Source: Sphingobium subterraneum (GTDB lineage: Bacteria; Pseudomonadota; Alphaproteobacteria; Sphingomonadales; Sphingomonadaceae). Taken from it: 64,000 bases of DNA. The position numbers were made by a program, and so were the translations under genes. Shown here in pieces: positions 1 through 7,884 of the stretch. The notes under the pieces are model-generated. The model searched no databases. It saw nothing but the letters and a program-made list of their open reading frames with translations, and was not told the DNA's origin. Each line of letters opens with the position of its first letter. Position 1 is the stretch's first letter. The stretch is from the NCBI RefSeq assembly GCF_014199435.1, contig NZ_JACIJP010000001.1, positions 434,001-498,000 of the forward strand, written 5' to 3'.

Positions 1-1292
1 AGCACGAAACCGGCAATTCCCGGCAGCGTGAGCGTTGCGTTCAGCAGGCCCATGACCCCCAGGATCACGAAGATATTGATGACCACGGCGATGTTCGCAT
101 ACATGCCGAACCGGCCATAGCTGACCAGCATGAAGAGGATAACGCCGAGCGCCGCAATGCACGAGGCGATGATGCCCGCCCGGATCGAGTCCGCACCAAG
201 CTGCGGCCCGACGGTGCGTTCCTCGATCACCTTGAGCGCAACCGGCAGCTTACCTGATCGCAGCGCGATACCCAGCTGATTGGCGCTTTCCACCGTGAAG
301 TTACCGGAAATCTGCGCCGACCCACCCAGGATGGGCTCATTGATATTCGGCGCCGACAGCACCTTGCCATCGAGGATGATCGCAAACGGGCGGTTGACGT
401 TCTCCGTCGTCACCCGGCCGAACTTGCGCCCTCCGGCACCGTTGAAGCGGATGTTGACCACCGCCTGGTTGCCGTTCTGCGTATCGAACCCTTGCGTCGC
501 GTCGGTCAGCTCGTCGCCCGACACCATCACCTGCCGCTTGACGGCAATCACCGGTATACCGGACGGATTGCCGGGATAGGGCAGGATCTCGCTACCCACC
601 GGCGCACGCCCCTGTGCGACCTCGGTCGGATCCGCCGTCGTATCCACCAGCTTGAACTCGAGCTTTGCGGTCTGCCCCAACAGGTTCTTGAGCGCGCCCG
701 GATCCTGAAGGCCGGGTACCTGCACCACGATGCGGTTCGTACCCTGGCGGATGATCGTGGGTTCGCGCGTGCCCAGCTCGTTGATGCGCCGGTCGATCAC
801 TTCCTTGGCGACGTCCATCGCCTGATTTACCGCATTGTCGATACCTGCTTCGGTCGGCGTCAGCACGATGGTGCTGCTGTCCACAACCTCGACATTGAAA
901 TCGCGCTGGCCGGTCATGCCCGCGCCCTGTGTCAGCGGGCGGATACGCTCCACGGCGGCGTCAACCTGCGCCGCATTGCGCACCATGAAGCTCAGCTTGC
1001 CATTCTGGCTGGAAATATCGCCGATCGGGATTTTGCTGTCGCCCCGGCGAAGCTCGGTGCGGACCTGCTCTTCCATGTTGACGAGACGCATCTTGGCAAT
1101 GTCCGCCGTGCTTGCTTCGAGCAGCAGATGGCTTCCCCCCGAAAGGTCGAGGCCCAGATTGACCCGCGTCTGCATAGCGCGGGGCAACTGGTTGAAAACG
1201 CGTTCTGGCAGGAATGTCGGGATCGCGAAGGCCAGACCCAGCAGGATCGTAAGCGAGATGAGCCAGATCTTCCAGCGGGGAAAGTCGAGCAT
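1..1292 (-). CDS. secD: Protein translocase subunit SecD (C-terminal part outside window)
   Basis: Inner-membrane Sec auxiliary protein that works with SecF to drive late steps of protein export using the proton gradient. About 430 codons are visible and the 3' end runs off the window. The protein starts MLDFPRWKIW, has an N-terminal membrane segment, then the conserved NLGLDLSGGSHLLLE stretch, the large periplasmic P1 region, and the start of the membrane-embedded half (GPQLGADSIRAGI followed by hydrophobic helices). The ATG at 1292 lies four bases after the yajC stop, so the two genes form the usual yajC-secD(-secF) operon. Confidence 0.96.
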   Translation of the reverse strand, partial: MLDFPRWKIWLISLTILLGLAFAIPTFLPERVFNQLPRAMQTRVNLGLDLSGGSHLLLEASTADIAKMRLVNMEEQVRTELRRGDSKIPIGDISSQNGKLSFMVRNAAQVDAAVERIRPLTQGAGMTGQRDFNVEVVDSSTIVLTPTEAGIDNAVNQAMDVAKEVIDRRINELGTREPTIIRQGTNRIVVQVPGLQDPGALKNLLGQTAKLEFKLVDTTADPTEVAQGRAPVGSEILPYPGNPSGIPVIAVKRQVMVSGDELTDATQGFDTQNGNQAVVNIRFNGAGGRKFGRVTTENVNRPFAIILDGKVLSAPNINEPILGGSAQISGNFTVESANQLGIALRSGKLPVALKVIEERTVGPQLGADSIRAGIIASCIAALGVILFMLVSYGRFGMYANIAVVINIFVILGVMGLLNATLTLPGIAGFV

Positions 1293-1296
1293 CGGA

Positions 1297-1635
1297 TCAA
1301 TCGTTCGCGGGCTTGGCGGATGCGGGATCGATTACCTCGCTCAGCGTAGACTTCACCGCGCGCACCTTGACGTTGGGCGCCAGTTCCACCTCGACAAAGG
1401 CATCCTCCACCTTCGTTACCTTGCCGACCAGACCACCGCCGGTGACCACCTGATCATTGCGCTTCACAGCGTCGATCTTTGCCTTGTGCTCCTTCATCCG
1501 CTTGCTTTGCGGGCGGATGATCAGGAACCAGAACACCACGAAGATCAGCGCCAGCGGCAGGATCTGCACCAGCAGACCCGATGTGCCGCCCGGTGCGGCC
1601 GCAGCAGTCTGCGCAAAGGCCGGTGTTACAAACAT
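1297..1635 (-). CDS. yajC: Preprotein translocase subunit YajC
   Basis: Small single-pass membrane partner of SecDF in the Sec holotranslocon. The 112-residue product has an Ala-rich N-terminus, one hydrophobic segment at about residues 22-40 (LLVQILPLALIFVVFWFLI), the family signature IIRPQSKRMKEH directly after it, and a small cytosolic domain with GDQVVTGGGLVGKV-like sequence (here NDQVVTGGGLVGKV). Length and order before secD are typical. Confidence 0.97.
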   Translation of the reverse strand: MFVTPAFAQTAAAAPGGTSGLLVQILPLALIFVVFWFLIIRPQSKRMKEHKAKIDAVKRNDQVVTGGGLVGKVTKVEDAFVEVELAPNVKVRAVKSTLSEVIDPASAKPAND

Positions 1636-1868
1636 GAAAACACTCTTTCATCATGCGTCGTACTGCGATGAGGCAGCACGGAGGTCAGAAGGCGCGCGGC
1701 TAACACACATCATGCCGGATACGCAACGGGCAACAGGCGATTGCCGCGCGGCGGGACCGAAAATCCCGCGAAATATGCGCACCCGATTGCGCCGCCCCAC
1801 GCCGTGTTCTTCTAGGACCGATGGGGCTTGCAACTTCCACCCGATCAGCCTAAACGCCGCCCCTCGGT

Positions 1869-1945
1869 CGGGACGTAGCGCAGCCTGGTAGCGCATCACA
1901 CTGGGGGTGTGGGGGTCGGAGGTTCGAATCCTCTCGTCCCGACCA
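1869..1945 (+). tRNA. tRNA-Pro (anticodon GGG)
   Basis: 77 nt including an encoded CCA. The acceptor stem CGGGACG pairs with CGTCCCG at the 3' end. The anticodon stem TCACA/TGTGG encloses the loop CTGGGGG, giving anticodon GGG, and the T loop is GGTTCGAATCC. The gene sits between yajC and an accessory region, and tRNA genes are common integration sites. Confidence 0.97.
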
Positions 1946-1971
1946 AAAATACCAAGAATTTTCAATGGGTT

Positions 1972-1997
1972 ACATGGGCAGCGAAAGCTGCCCATGT
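1972..1997. repeat. Perfect 11-bp inverted repeat with GAAA tetraloop
   Basis: ACATGGGCAGC and GCTGCCCATGT are perfect complements separated by GAAA, beginning 27 bases after the tRNA-Pro CCA end. The stem is strong and the GNRA loop suggests a structured RNA or a terminator hairpin, but no T tract follows on either strand. It could end the tRNA transcript or the minus-strand transcript of the 82-residue gene. Confidence 0.7.
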
Positions 1998-2039
1998 CCG
2001 TGAGTGCGCGCTGTGTAAGAGAGGTGTAAGAATGCGCCC

Positions 2040-2288
2040 CTATGCGGCTGGCCTTAAAGAGGCTGCGGCATATCGAAGGATGTAAGGCTTCTCGTCGGGC
2101 TTGCCCTCGGGAAAGTCATCTCCGAAGAAAGCGATGTAGCAATCGTACATGCCCAACTCGCCGTCTTTCCAGCAATGAACAACAATTCCGTATTCCGGCG
2201 TGGGCACGTCGGCTCCATCCCAGTGGTTGTCTAGTCGCACCTTAGTGCCTGGTTCGACATAACGATCTTCACGTTCACCCCAATCCAT
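2040..2288 (-). CDS. Small hypothetical protein (82 aa)
   Basis: I cannot assign a function. The product is acidic with a regular pattern of aromatic residues (VVHCWKDGE, MYDCYIAFFGDDFPEGKP, YILRYAAASL) that looks like a compact beta-rich fold; it has no signal peptide or membrane segment. The ATG at 2288 has a strong ribosome site (AACGGAGG, about 6 bases upstream), which supports a real gene. It stands alone between tRNA-Pro and the oxidoreductase operon. The size and composition resemble small immunity-type proteins, but that is only a guess. Confidence 0.7.
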   Translation of the reverse strand: MDWGEREDRYVEPGTKVRLDNHWDGADVPTPEYGIVVHCWKDGELGMYDCYIAFFGDDFPEGKPDEKPYILRYAAASLRPAA

Positions 2289-2458
2289 TCGCGCCTCCGT
2301 TAAGATAACGATTTTCTATACACTGGAGCCCGTCAAATAAAGGACACAGCAACGCCCCGCACCCAAAGGCGCGAGGCGCTGCACAGCGTCAGGCAGGTAG
2401 GAGTGCCCCCCTCGCTGCAGTGAAGCCGAAGGGTTGCCCGACCCAATAACCACAACGC

Positions 2459-4738
2459 CTAGACGAAGGCGATATGCTTGTTGAACGGCATTTCCCGAAT
2501 CCGCTTGCCGGTCGCAGCGAAGATGGCATTGGCAAGGGCGGGTGCGGCCGGTGGAACGGGAGGCTCACCGATGCCCTTGATCTCTCCGCCATTTTCGAGG
2601 CCCTGGACGATGATCTCCGGACATTGGTGCAACCGCATTGCCTCATGCGCGTGATAATTCTCCTGCTGGATCTGTCCGTTGGAATAGGTGATCTCGCAGT
2701 TCATCGCGTGGCCAAGGCCCCACACGACGGCGCCCTGCACATGGTTCTCGAAATTGACTGGATCGACGATCCGACCCACCTCCGCAGCGACATAGACCTT
2801 TTCGATCTTGACTCCTTCCGGAGTGGCCAGCACTTCGATCACTTCGGCGACGGGCACACCAAACGCGGTGACCATGGCGACACCGCGACCACGGTTCGGC
2901 CCCAGTGCCGATCCCCATTTCGACATTTTAGCGACCGCCTCCAGCACCCGGCGGGCCGAAATGTCGTTCACCAGCCGTAGCCTTTCCGCCATCGGATCGG
3001 CGCCAGCAGCGTGGATCAGCTCGTCGAGAAACGCGTCGGCAAAGAAACCGGATGTGGACGCGCCGACCGAGCGCCAGGAACTCGTCGGTACGATTTCGGG
3101 CACGGCATAGGCGGTGACCCGGAAATTGGGGATATTATACGGCATGTCCCACGCGCCGGCGGCCAACATCAGATCGGGGCCGGGCACCGGCATACCCAGC
3201 CGCTTGGTATAGGATCGCGCAGCCGACACGGCGGCGATAGGAAGATCGTAGCTCTCCACTCGTCCGTTTTTCACGGATCCGCGTGGGCGGGCCATCGATA
3301 TCTGGCGTGGATAGTCGTGCACAAAATCCTCCTCGCGCGAGAAGGTCAGTTTGATCGTCTTGTTTTTCATCTGCCGACCGATTTCGGCGGCAAGGATGAT
3401 ATAATCGAATTCGAGCCGATGGCCGAAGCTGCCACCGGCATATTGATTATGCAGACGAACTCCCTCGACGGGGAGCCCGGTTACTTCGGCAATCTTCTGC
3501 TGAGCCACGCCGGGCGCCTGATGGGATGTCCAGATATCGACCCTATCGCCTGTCACCCTGATGACGGCATTGAGCGGCTCCAGCGGCTGGTGGGCGACAT
3601 AGGGCGCACGATATTCAGCCGAGACGATCTTCTCCTGCTTCATCGCCTGGGCGACATCACCGTCGTTGCGCCATTCCTTGTCCAACCGCTCTTCAGTAAA
3701 CGATCGGCCGACCTCCTTCCAATGCTCCGCTTGCTCAGGCGCCTTGGATGCCGCCCATTCGAAGATGATCGCGTTCGCCGCCTGGAAAGCCCGCCAAGTA
3801 TTGTCCGCAATCACAGCCACACCGTTGGGAATGTCCAAAATACGTTTCACGCCACGCATCTGTTTTGCAGCGGAAGCGTCGTAGCGAACGAGGCCAGCGC
3901 CGATGCGGGGGCTGACCTTCACCGCCGCGTACAGCATATCCTCGAAGTCCACGTCGATGCCGTAGATTTGTGTGCCGGTCGACTTCGCAACGATATCGAG
4001 CCGCTCCATCGGCTTGCCGATCAGCCGCCATTGCGAGGGAGGACGCAGCGTCACCTGTGTGACGGCCGGGATCTTCGCCGCCTCCTTTGCAAGGTCCGTA
4101 TACGGGATTTTCGATCCGTTCGGCAGGATGACCGCCCCCGCAGCCGTCCGCAAACGCGCGACCGGTATCTGGGTCCGGTTCGACGCCGCCTGTTTCAGCG
4201 TTTCCCGGGCGACTGCCCCCGCCGCGCGGAGCTTGTCGAAGCTGTCCGCAGTGGAGCTTGAGCCCCCGGTGGACTGCATTCCCATGACTTTCACCGCGGC
4301 ACCCATGACGCCGCGCATGGCCTCCGCCTCGAAACCGTGATCGGTCGATCGAAAGGGAACGGTGTCGTTCGCCATCGCCGTGTTGTAATAGGCCGGACTG
4401 GGCTTGCCGGACGCGGTGGTGAACTGGCCGAGTTCCAGATCGAGTTCCTCGGCAATCAGCGCCGCCTGCATCGAGGCCACGCCCTGCCCCAAATCAACAT
4501 GGGGCGTGATCAGCGTAATGGTCGTCGGCGAAATCTTGACCCACGGGTTGAAGGTCGCTTCATCGGCGCCCAGATCGTCCAGCAACGGATTGTCGTGGGG
4601 CTTGCGCACGACGTAATAGCCAAACGCGACGCCCCCCGCCACGGCAATCGATCCCACAAGAAAGGCGCGGCGGCCAAAGGTCCGAAGTTTGCTTTTGGAC
4701 GCCGGTTTCTGCGCCTCGGTTTCGGTCGATGAATTCAT
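2459..4738 (-). CDS. Molybdopterin-dependent dehydrogenase large subunit, isoquinoline 1-oxidoreductase beta type
   Basis: Large catalytic subunit of a xanthine-oxidase-family hydroxylase/aldehyde dehydrogenase binding the Mo-pyranopterin cofactor. The 759-residue protein has a twin-arginine-like leader (GRRAFLVG followed by a hydrophobic stretch, about residues 23-42), which predicts Tat export or membrane anchoring. It then has the Mo-binding domains (GQGVASMQAALIAEELD, GGSFGHRLEFD, SWRSVGASTSGFF) and near the C-terminus GIGEPPVPPAAPALANAIF, whose Glu (about residue 725) is the expected catalytic base. It follows its [2Fe-2S] subunit with one base between stop and start. The substrate cannot be told from sequence: relatives oxidise N-heterocycles, aldehydes or nicotinate-like rings. 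Confidence 0.9.
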   Translation of the reverse strand: MNSSTETEAQKPASKSKLRTFGRRAFLVGSIAVAGGVAFGYYVVRKPHDNPLLDDLGADEATFNPWVKISPTTITLITPHVDLGQGVASMQAALIAEELDLELGQFTTASGKPSPAYYNTAMANDTVPFRSTDHGFEAEAMRGVMGAAVKVMGMQSTGGSSSTADSFDKLRAAGAVARETLKQAASNRTQIPVARLRTAAGAVILPNGSKIPYTDLAKEAAKIPAVTQVTLRPPSQWRLIGKPMERLDIVAKSTGTQIYGIDVDFEDMLYAAVKVSPRIGAGLVRYDASAAKQMRGVKRILDIPNGVAVIADNTWRAFQAANAIIFEWAASKAPEQAEHWKEVGRSFTEERLDKEWRNDGDVAQAMKQEKIVSAEYRAPYVAHQPLEPLNAVIRVTGDRVDIWTSHQAPGVAQQKIAEVTGLPVEGVRLHNQYAGGSFGHRLEFDYIILAAEIGRQMKNKTIKLTFSREEDFVHDYPRQISMARPRGSVKNGRVESYDLPIAAVSAARSYTKRLGMPVPGPDLMLAAGAWDMPYNIPNFRVTAYAVPEIVPTSSWRSVGASTSGFFADAFLDELIHAAGADPMAERLRLVNDISARRVLEAVAKMSKWGSALGPNRGRGVAMVTAFGVPVAEVIEVLATPEGVKIEKVYVAAEVGRIVDPVNFENHVQGAVVWGLGHAMNCEITYSNGQIQQENYHAHEAMRLHQCPEIIVQGLENGGEIKGIGEPPVPPAAPALANAIFAATGKRIREMPFNKHIAFV

Positions 4739-4739
4739 C

Positions 4740-5201
4740 TCAGCGCTCCGCCATTTTCGCCGCAGCCGATTTCACTGCGGCGCGAATCCGTGAATAGGTC
4801 CCGCATCGGCAAAGATTGGGCGACATCGCTTCATCTATCTCCGCATCGGTGGGCCGGGGATTTTTCTCCAGGAAAGCGGCGGCCGTCATGATTTGCCCGG
4901 ATTGGCAGTAGCCGCACTGGGCGACCTGCTGCTCGATCCAGGCCTGCTGCACGATGTGATGGGCGACGGGCGTACCCAGCCCTTCAATTGTGGTTATGTT
5001 CCGGTTTTCAGCCTGTTTGACCGGAATGGAACAGGAGGGCACCGCCTCGCCGTCGATGTGGACGGTGCACGCGCGGCAGAGCGCCATGCCGCAGCCATAT
5101 TTCGGCCCTTTGATTTTCAACTCGTCGCGCAGGACCCAGAGCAAAGGCATGTCGTCTTCGACATCTACGAGATGGGCCGTGCCGTTGACGGTAATTTTCA
5201 A
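4740..5201 (-). CDS. (2Fe-2S) subunit of the molybdenum dehydrogenase, isoquinoline 1-oxidoreductase alpha type
   Basis: Electron-transfer subunit with two [2Fe-2S] clusters. The N-terminal plant-ferredoxin-like domain has Cys37, Cys42, Cys45 and Cys57 ([16 protein letters not shown]), and the C-terminal helical domain has CGYCQSGQ and LCRCGTY. The common Gly in the CGAC motif is Arg here (CRAC). The 153-residue length is standard. The start is a TTG at 5201 with AAAGGA about 8 bases upstream. The gene is co-transcribed with the catalytic subunit just downstream. Confidence 0.93.
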   Translation of the reverse strand: MKITVNGTAHLVDVEDDMPLLWVLRDELKIKGPKYGCGMALCRACTVHIDGEAVPSCSIPVKQAENRNITTIEGLGTPVAHHIVQQAWIEQQVAQCGYCQSGQIMTAAAFLEKNPRPTDAEIDEAMSPNLCRCGTYSRIRAAVKSAAAKMAER

Positions 5202-5348
5202 CGATGGAATCCTTTGCTGAATTCAGGAATTTACAGGACCAGACTGGCCGTTCACCGGGTAACCGAATTCAATCCTGTTCGCGCACCTTGGTCGGAACCT
5301 TCCCAACATCGTCAACGCGATGCCGGGAAGGTCCGGGCCAAGCCGTTC

Positions 5349-7772
5349 TTAGAAATTTACGCCAGCCTTGACGCCCCAGAGACGACCGACGCCTTCGGTA
5401 ACGTTCACCGCACCGAGGGCCGCCGCCGAGGTGGGCTCGACAAACGACGCCCAGCGCTGGTTAAACACGTTGGTCACGAACGCTTGGAAGTTATATTTCC
5501 CATCCGCCGAGGCCCACAGCACCCGCAAATTCGTGAGGATGTAGGCTGGGTCATCGGCCAGAGGGTCTCCCGTGACCGAATAGTTGCGCCGGGAAAGGGC
5601 GTTCGCTTCGGCTTGCAGGGTGAAACGCCCCATATCCCCGGCCGGGATATGGTACGCCGCTGTTCCGTTAAACGTCCACTTCGGCGTGCCGAGAAGATGC
5701 TTGCCCTTAAGCGGGATCGCGGCGCCGAACCCATCGACGACCGTCACGTTCGACTTTACGATCTTGTTGTGCAGCCAACCGGCGGCCAAATTGATATCAA
5801 AGCGATCGCTGGGACGGAATGCCACTTCCGTCTCGAGGCCCCACACCTCTGCATCACCCACGTTAACGAAGTTGAATACAGCGGTGTTGGACGCCGGGTT
5901 TAAGACCGGCACGCTGATCTGCTTGCCTTTGTACTGATAGAAGAATGCTGCCGTGTTGATCGACAATTTACGGTCGAACATCCGCGTCTTCAGGCCAAGC
6001 TCCCAGGAGTCGAGAACTTCCTGGCCGACCGGCCCCGTCAGCAGCGCATTTGCGCGCTGGGCGGCGGCGCGTAATTCAGGGGTCGGAAAGATTGTAACGC
6101 CTGTGGGATTGAAGCCCGCGTTAAAACCGGCACCCTTGATGCCGCGTGAGAAGCTAAAATAGGAGCTCAGGTCATCGGACGGCTTCCAGGTCAGACTGAT
6201 TTTACCCGTCATGTCCCGCGAGTTGGATGTCACCGGAAATCCATTGGCGATCATGTAGCTGCGAACATCCTGGAAATCGCCGAAATTGTCAGACGTTATT
6301 GCATTTTTGAGATCGCGCTTGTCGCCGGTGTACCGCGCGCCGATGCTAAGTGTGAACTGCTCCGCGATCCGGTTATCCAGCTGGCCGAACAAAGCATAGG
6401 AGCGGGAGTCAACGGTTGCGGTGGCCAGCTGTTGGACGAACGGCTGCCCAGGGAAACTGACCTCGGTCCGCTGGCGGTGAAATTTGTGATCCGTGTAGTA
6501 GAACGCACCGACGACCCAATCGAACGACTCGGTCGTCCCATTGAGCCGAATTTCCTGGCTGACCTGGTGCGACAGATTAAACCGGGGCACCCGAATGACC
6601 GGATCAACACCGATCGTCGGTGAGGCACGCCCTGCCTCGATCCCCTGACTGAAGCGGCTAAACCCATAGTTTGTGATCGAGGTGAAGGTCGCCCAGTCGA
6701 AATCGTGGGTCAGCTTTCCGGTAATAAGCCCCGACTTACCGGTGGCCGCAAGCAAGCTCGACGGCAAGCCCACTGCACCTTGGCTGGCAACCCGGCGTGG
6801 ATGCGGAGCACCGCCCAGAACCTGCGCGATTTCCCAGCATGCTCCGTCCATAACCTGCTTGGGCGCACATTGATCGGCACGGGAATAACCCGCCTTCGGA
6901 CCGGTGCCAGGCTTGAGACTGCCAAGAAGGTTACCAGGATCGATCTCCGAGTGGGTTTCCGAATACTCGCCGATAAGACGGAAGAGTGTCTTTTCGCTCA
7001 GGTCCACGTCGATGGTTGCGCGCCCGCCCCATACGTCGCGCGCTCCGAGCTTCTTCGGTATCCCGCCGGTGCCAGCACCCAGATAATAATTGTTGAAATG
7101 GCCGTCATGGCGATCCCACTTACCGGCAACGCGTACCCGAACGCTGTCCGCGATCGGCCCACTGACCGCGCCTTCGAGGATGACGTTGTTGTCCGAGCCG
7201 TAGAGCGCGCTGCCATAACCGGCAAACTCGTTCGTCGGCGATGCCGAGATGAAATGAACAAGGCCAGCGGTCGTGTTGCGACCGAACAGGGTACCCTGCG
7301 GCCCGCGCAGGACCTCCGCCCGGTGGACGTCGAAGACCTGACCGCTGAGCATGCTCTCATCGCCCAGATACACATCGTCCTTGTAGATCGCCACGGAACT
7401 CTCGTTCAGGCGCGACCCCAGGCCATCGCCGGTGACGCCACGGATACTGAAGTTCGGCGTGGAATTCTCGCCGAACGCATAGGAAACCGTGAAACTGGGC
7501 ACTTGCTGTACAATCGCAGGGATACTGCCGACATTGGCCTCCTGAAGCTTGGAGCCACCAATGGCCGTCACAGCCAGCGGTACGTCGATAAGCGACTGTT
7601 CACGCTTCTGCGCGGTGACGACGATTTCCTGGATGTCCTGCGCCTGCGTCGGTGCCTGTGCGTGCGCCGGTGATGCGACGGCGAACATGGCCATGGCCAA
7701 GGCTCCTACCGATGCGTTCGCAAGAACGAGCGCCTTCGGACCATATAAGCACAATGCGTTTTCTACCTTCAT
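5349..7772 (-). CDS. TonB-dependent outer-membrane receptor
   Basis: Outer-membrane active transporter driven by TonB/ExbBD. The 807-residue precursor has a signal peptide ending near ASPAHAQA, a plug starting with EIVVTAQKREQSLIDVPLAVT, the plug motif VLRGPQGTLFGRNTTAGLVHF, and a C-terminal beta-barrel ending in GRLWGVKAGVNF with terminal Phe. It belongs to the large family amplified in sphingomonads for uptake of plant or xenobiotic compounds rather than a typical siderophore receptor. Its position between the Mo dehydrogenase and the PQQ dehydrogenase suggests it imports their substrate. The ATG at 7772 has the ribosome site GGGGAGG seven bases upstream. Confidence 0.95.
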   Translation of the reverse strand: MKVENALCLYGPKALVLANASVGALAMAMFAVASPAHAQAPTQAQDIQEIVVTAQKREQSLIDVPLAVTAIGGSKLQEANVGSIPAIVQQVPSFTVSYAFGENSTPNFSIRGVTGDGLGSRLNESSVAIYKDDVYLGDESMLSGQVFDVHRAEVLRGPQGTLFGRNTTAGLVHFISASPTNEFAGYGSALYGSDNNVILEGAVSGPIADSVRVRVAGKWDRHDGHFNNYYLGAGTGGIPKKLGARDVWGGRATIDVDLSEKTLFRLIGEYSETHSEIDPGNLLGSLKPGTGPKAGYSRADQCAPKQVMDGACWEIAQVLGGAPHPRRVASQGAVGLPSSLLAATGKSGLITGKLTHDFDWATFTSITNYGFSRFSQGIEAGRASPTIGVDPVIRVPRFNLSHQVSQEIRLNGTTESFDWVVGAFYYTDHKFHRQRTEVSFPGQPFVQQLATATVDSRSYALFGQLDNRIAEQFTLSIGARYTGDKRDLKNAITSDNFGDFQDVRSYMIANGFPVTSNSRDMTGKISLTWKPSDDLSSYFSFSRGIKGAGFNAGFNPTGVTIFPTPELRAAAQRANALLTGPVGQEVLDSWELGLKTRMFDRKLSINTAAFFYQYKGKQISVPVLNPASNTAVFNFVNVGDAEVWGLETEVAFRPSDRFDINLAAGWLHNKIVKSNVTVVDGFGAAIPLKGKHLLGTPKWTFNGTAAYHIPAGDMGRFTLQAEANALSRRNYSVTGDPLADDPAYILTNLRVLWASADGKYNFQAFVTNVFNQRWASFVEPTSAAALGAVNVTEGVGRLWGVKAGVNF

Positions 7773-7775
7773 TTC

Positions 7776-7811
7776 CTGTCCTCCCCATTTGACGTGTTAT
7801 AATCGATGTCA
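7776..7811 (-). promoter_or_regulatory. Leader of TonB receptor gene: GTCA/TGAC half-sites and shared AAATGGGGAGG segment
   Basis: On the minus strand, TGAC at 7811-7808 and GTCA at 7793-7790 form a spaced inverted repeat around an A/T-rich TTATAA element that could be a -10 box. Next come AAATGGGGAGG and the start codon. The same AAATGGGGAGG preceded by GTCAA occurs in front of the PQQ dehydrogenase gene, so the two leaders are related. Confidence 0.4.
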
Positions 7812-7884
7812 TTCGCCCATTTTGCTGGTCTTCCCGCGCAGCGTGGCATGGGCAAACGACAGGTAACTCCGTTATCCGCAGCTC

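Noticed and set aside
1651..1995. 114-codon minus-strand frame with [23 protein letters not shown]
   Set aside because: This is the antisense reading of tRNA-Pro, a well-known annotation artefact next to tRNA genes.
3011..4261. 416-codon plus-strand open frame
   Set aside because: It lies entirely antisense to the Mo dehydrogenase large subunit, is rich in Arg/His/Pro of GC-skew type, and has no ribosome site or recognisable domain.
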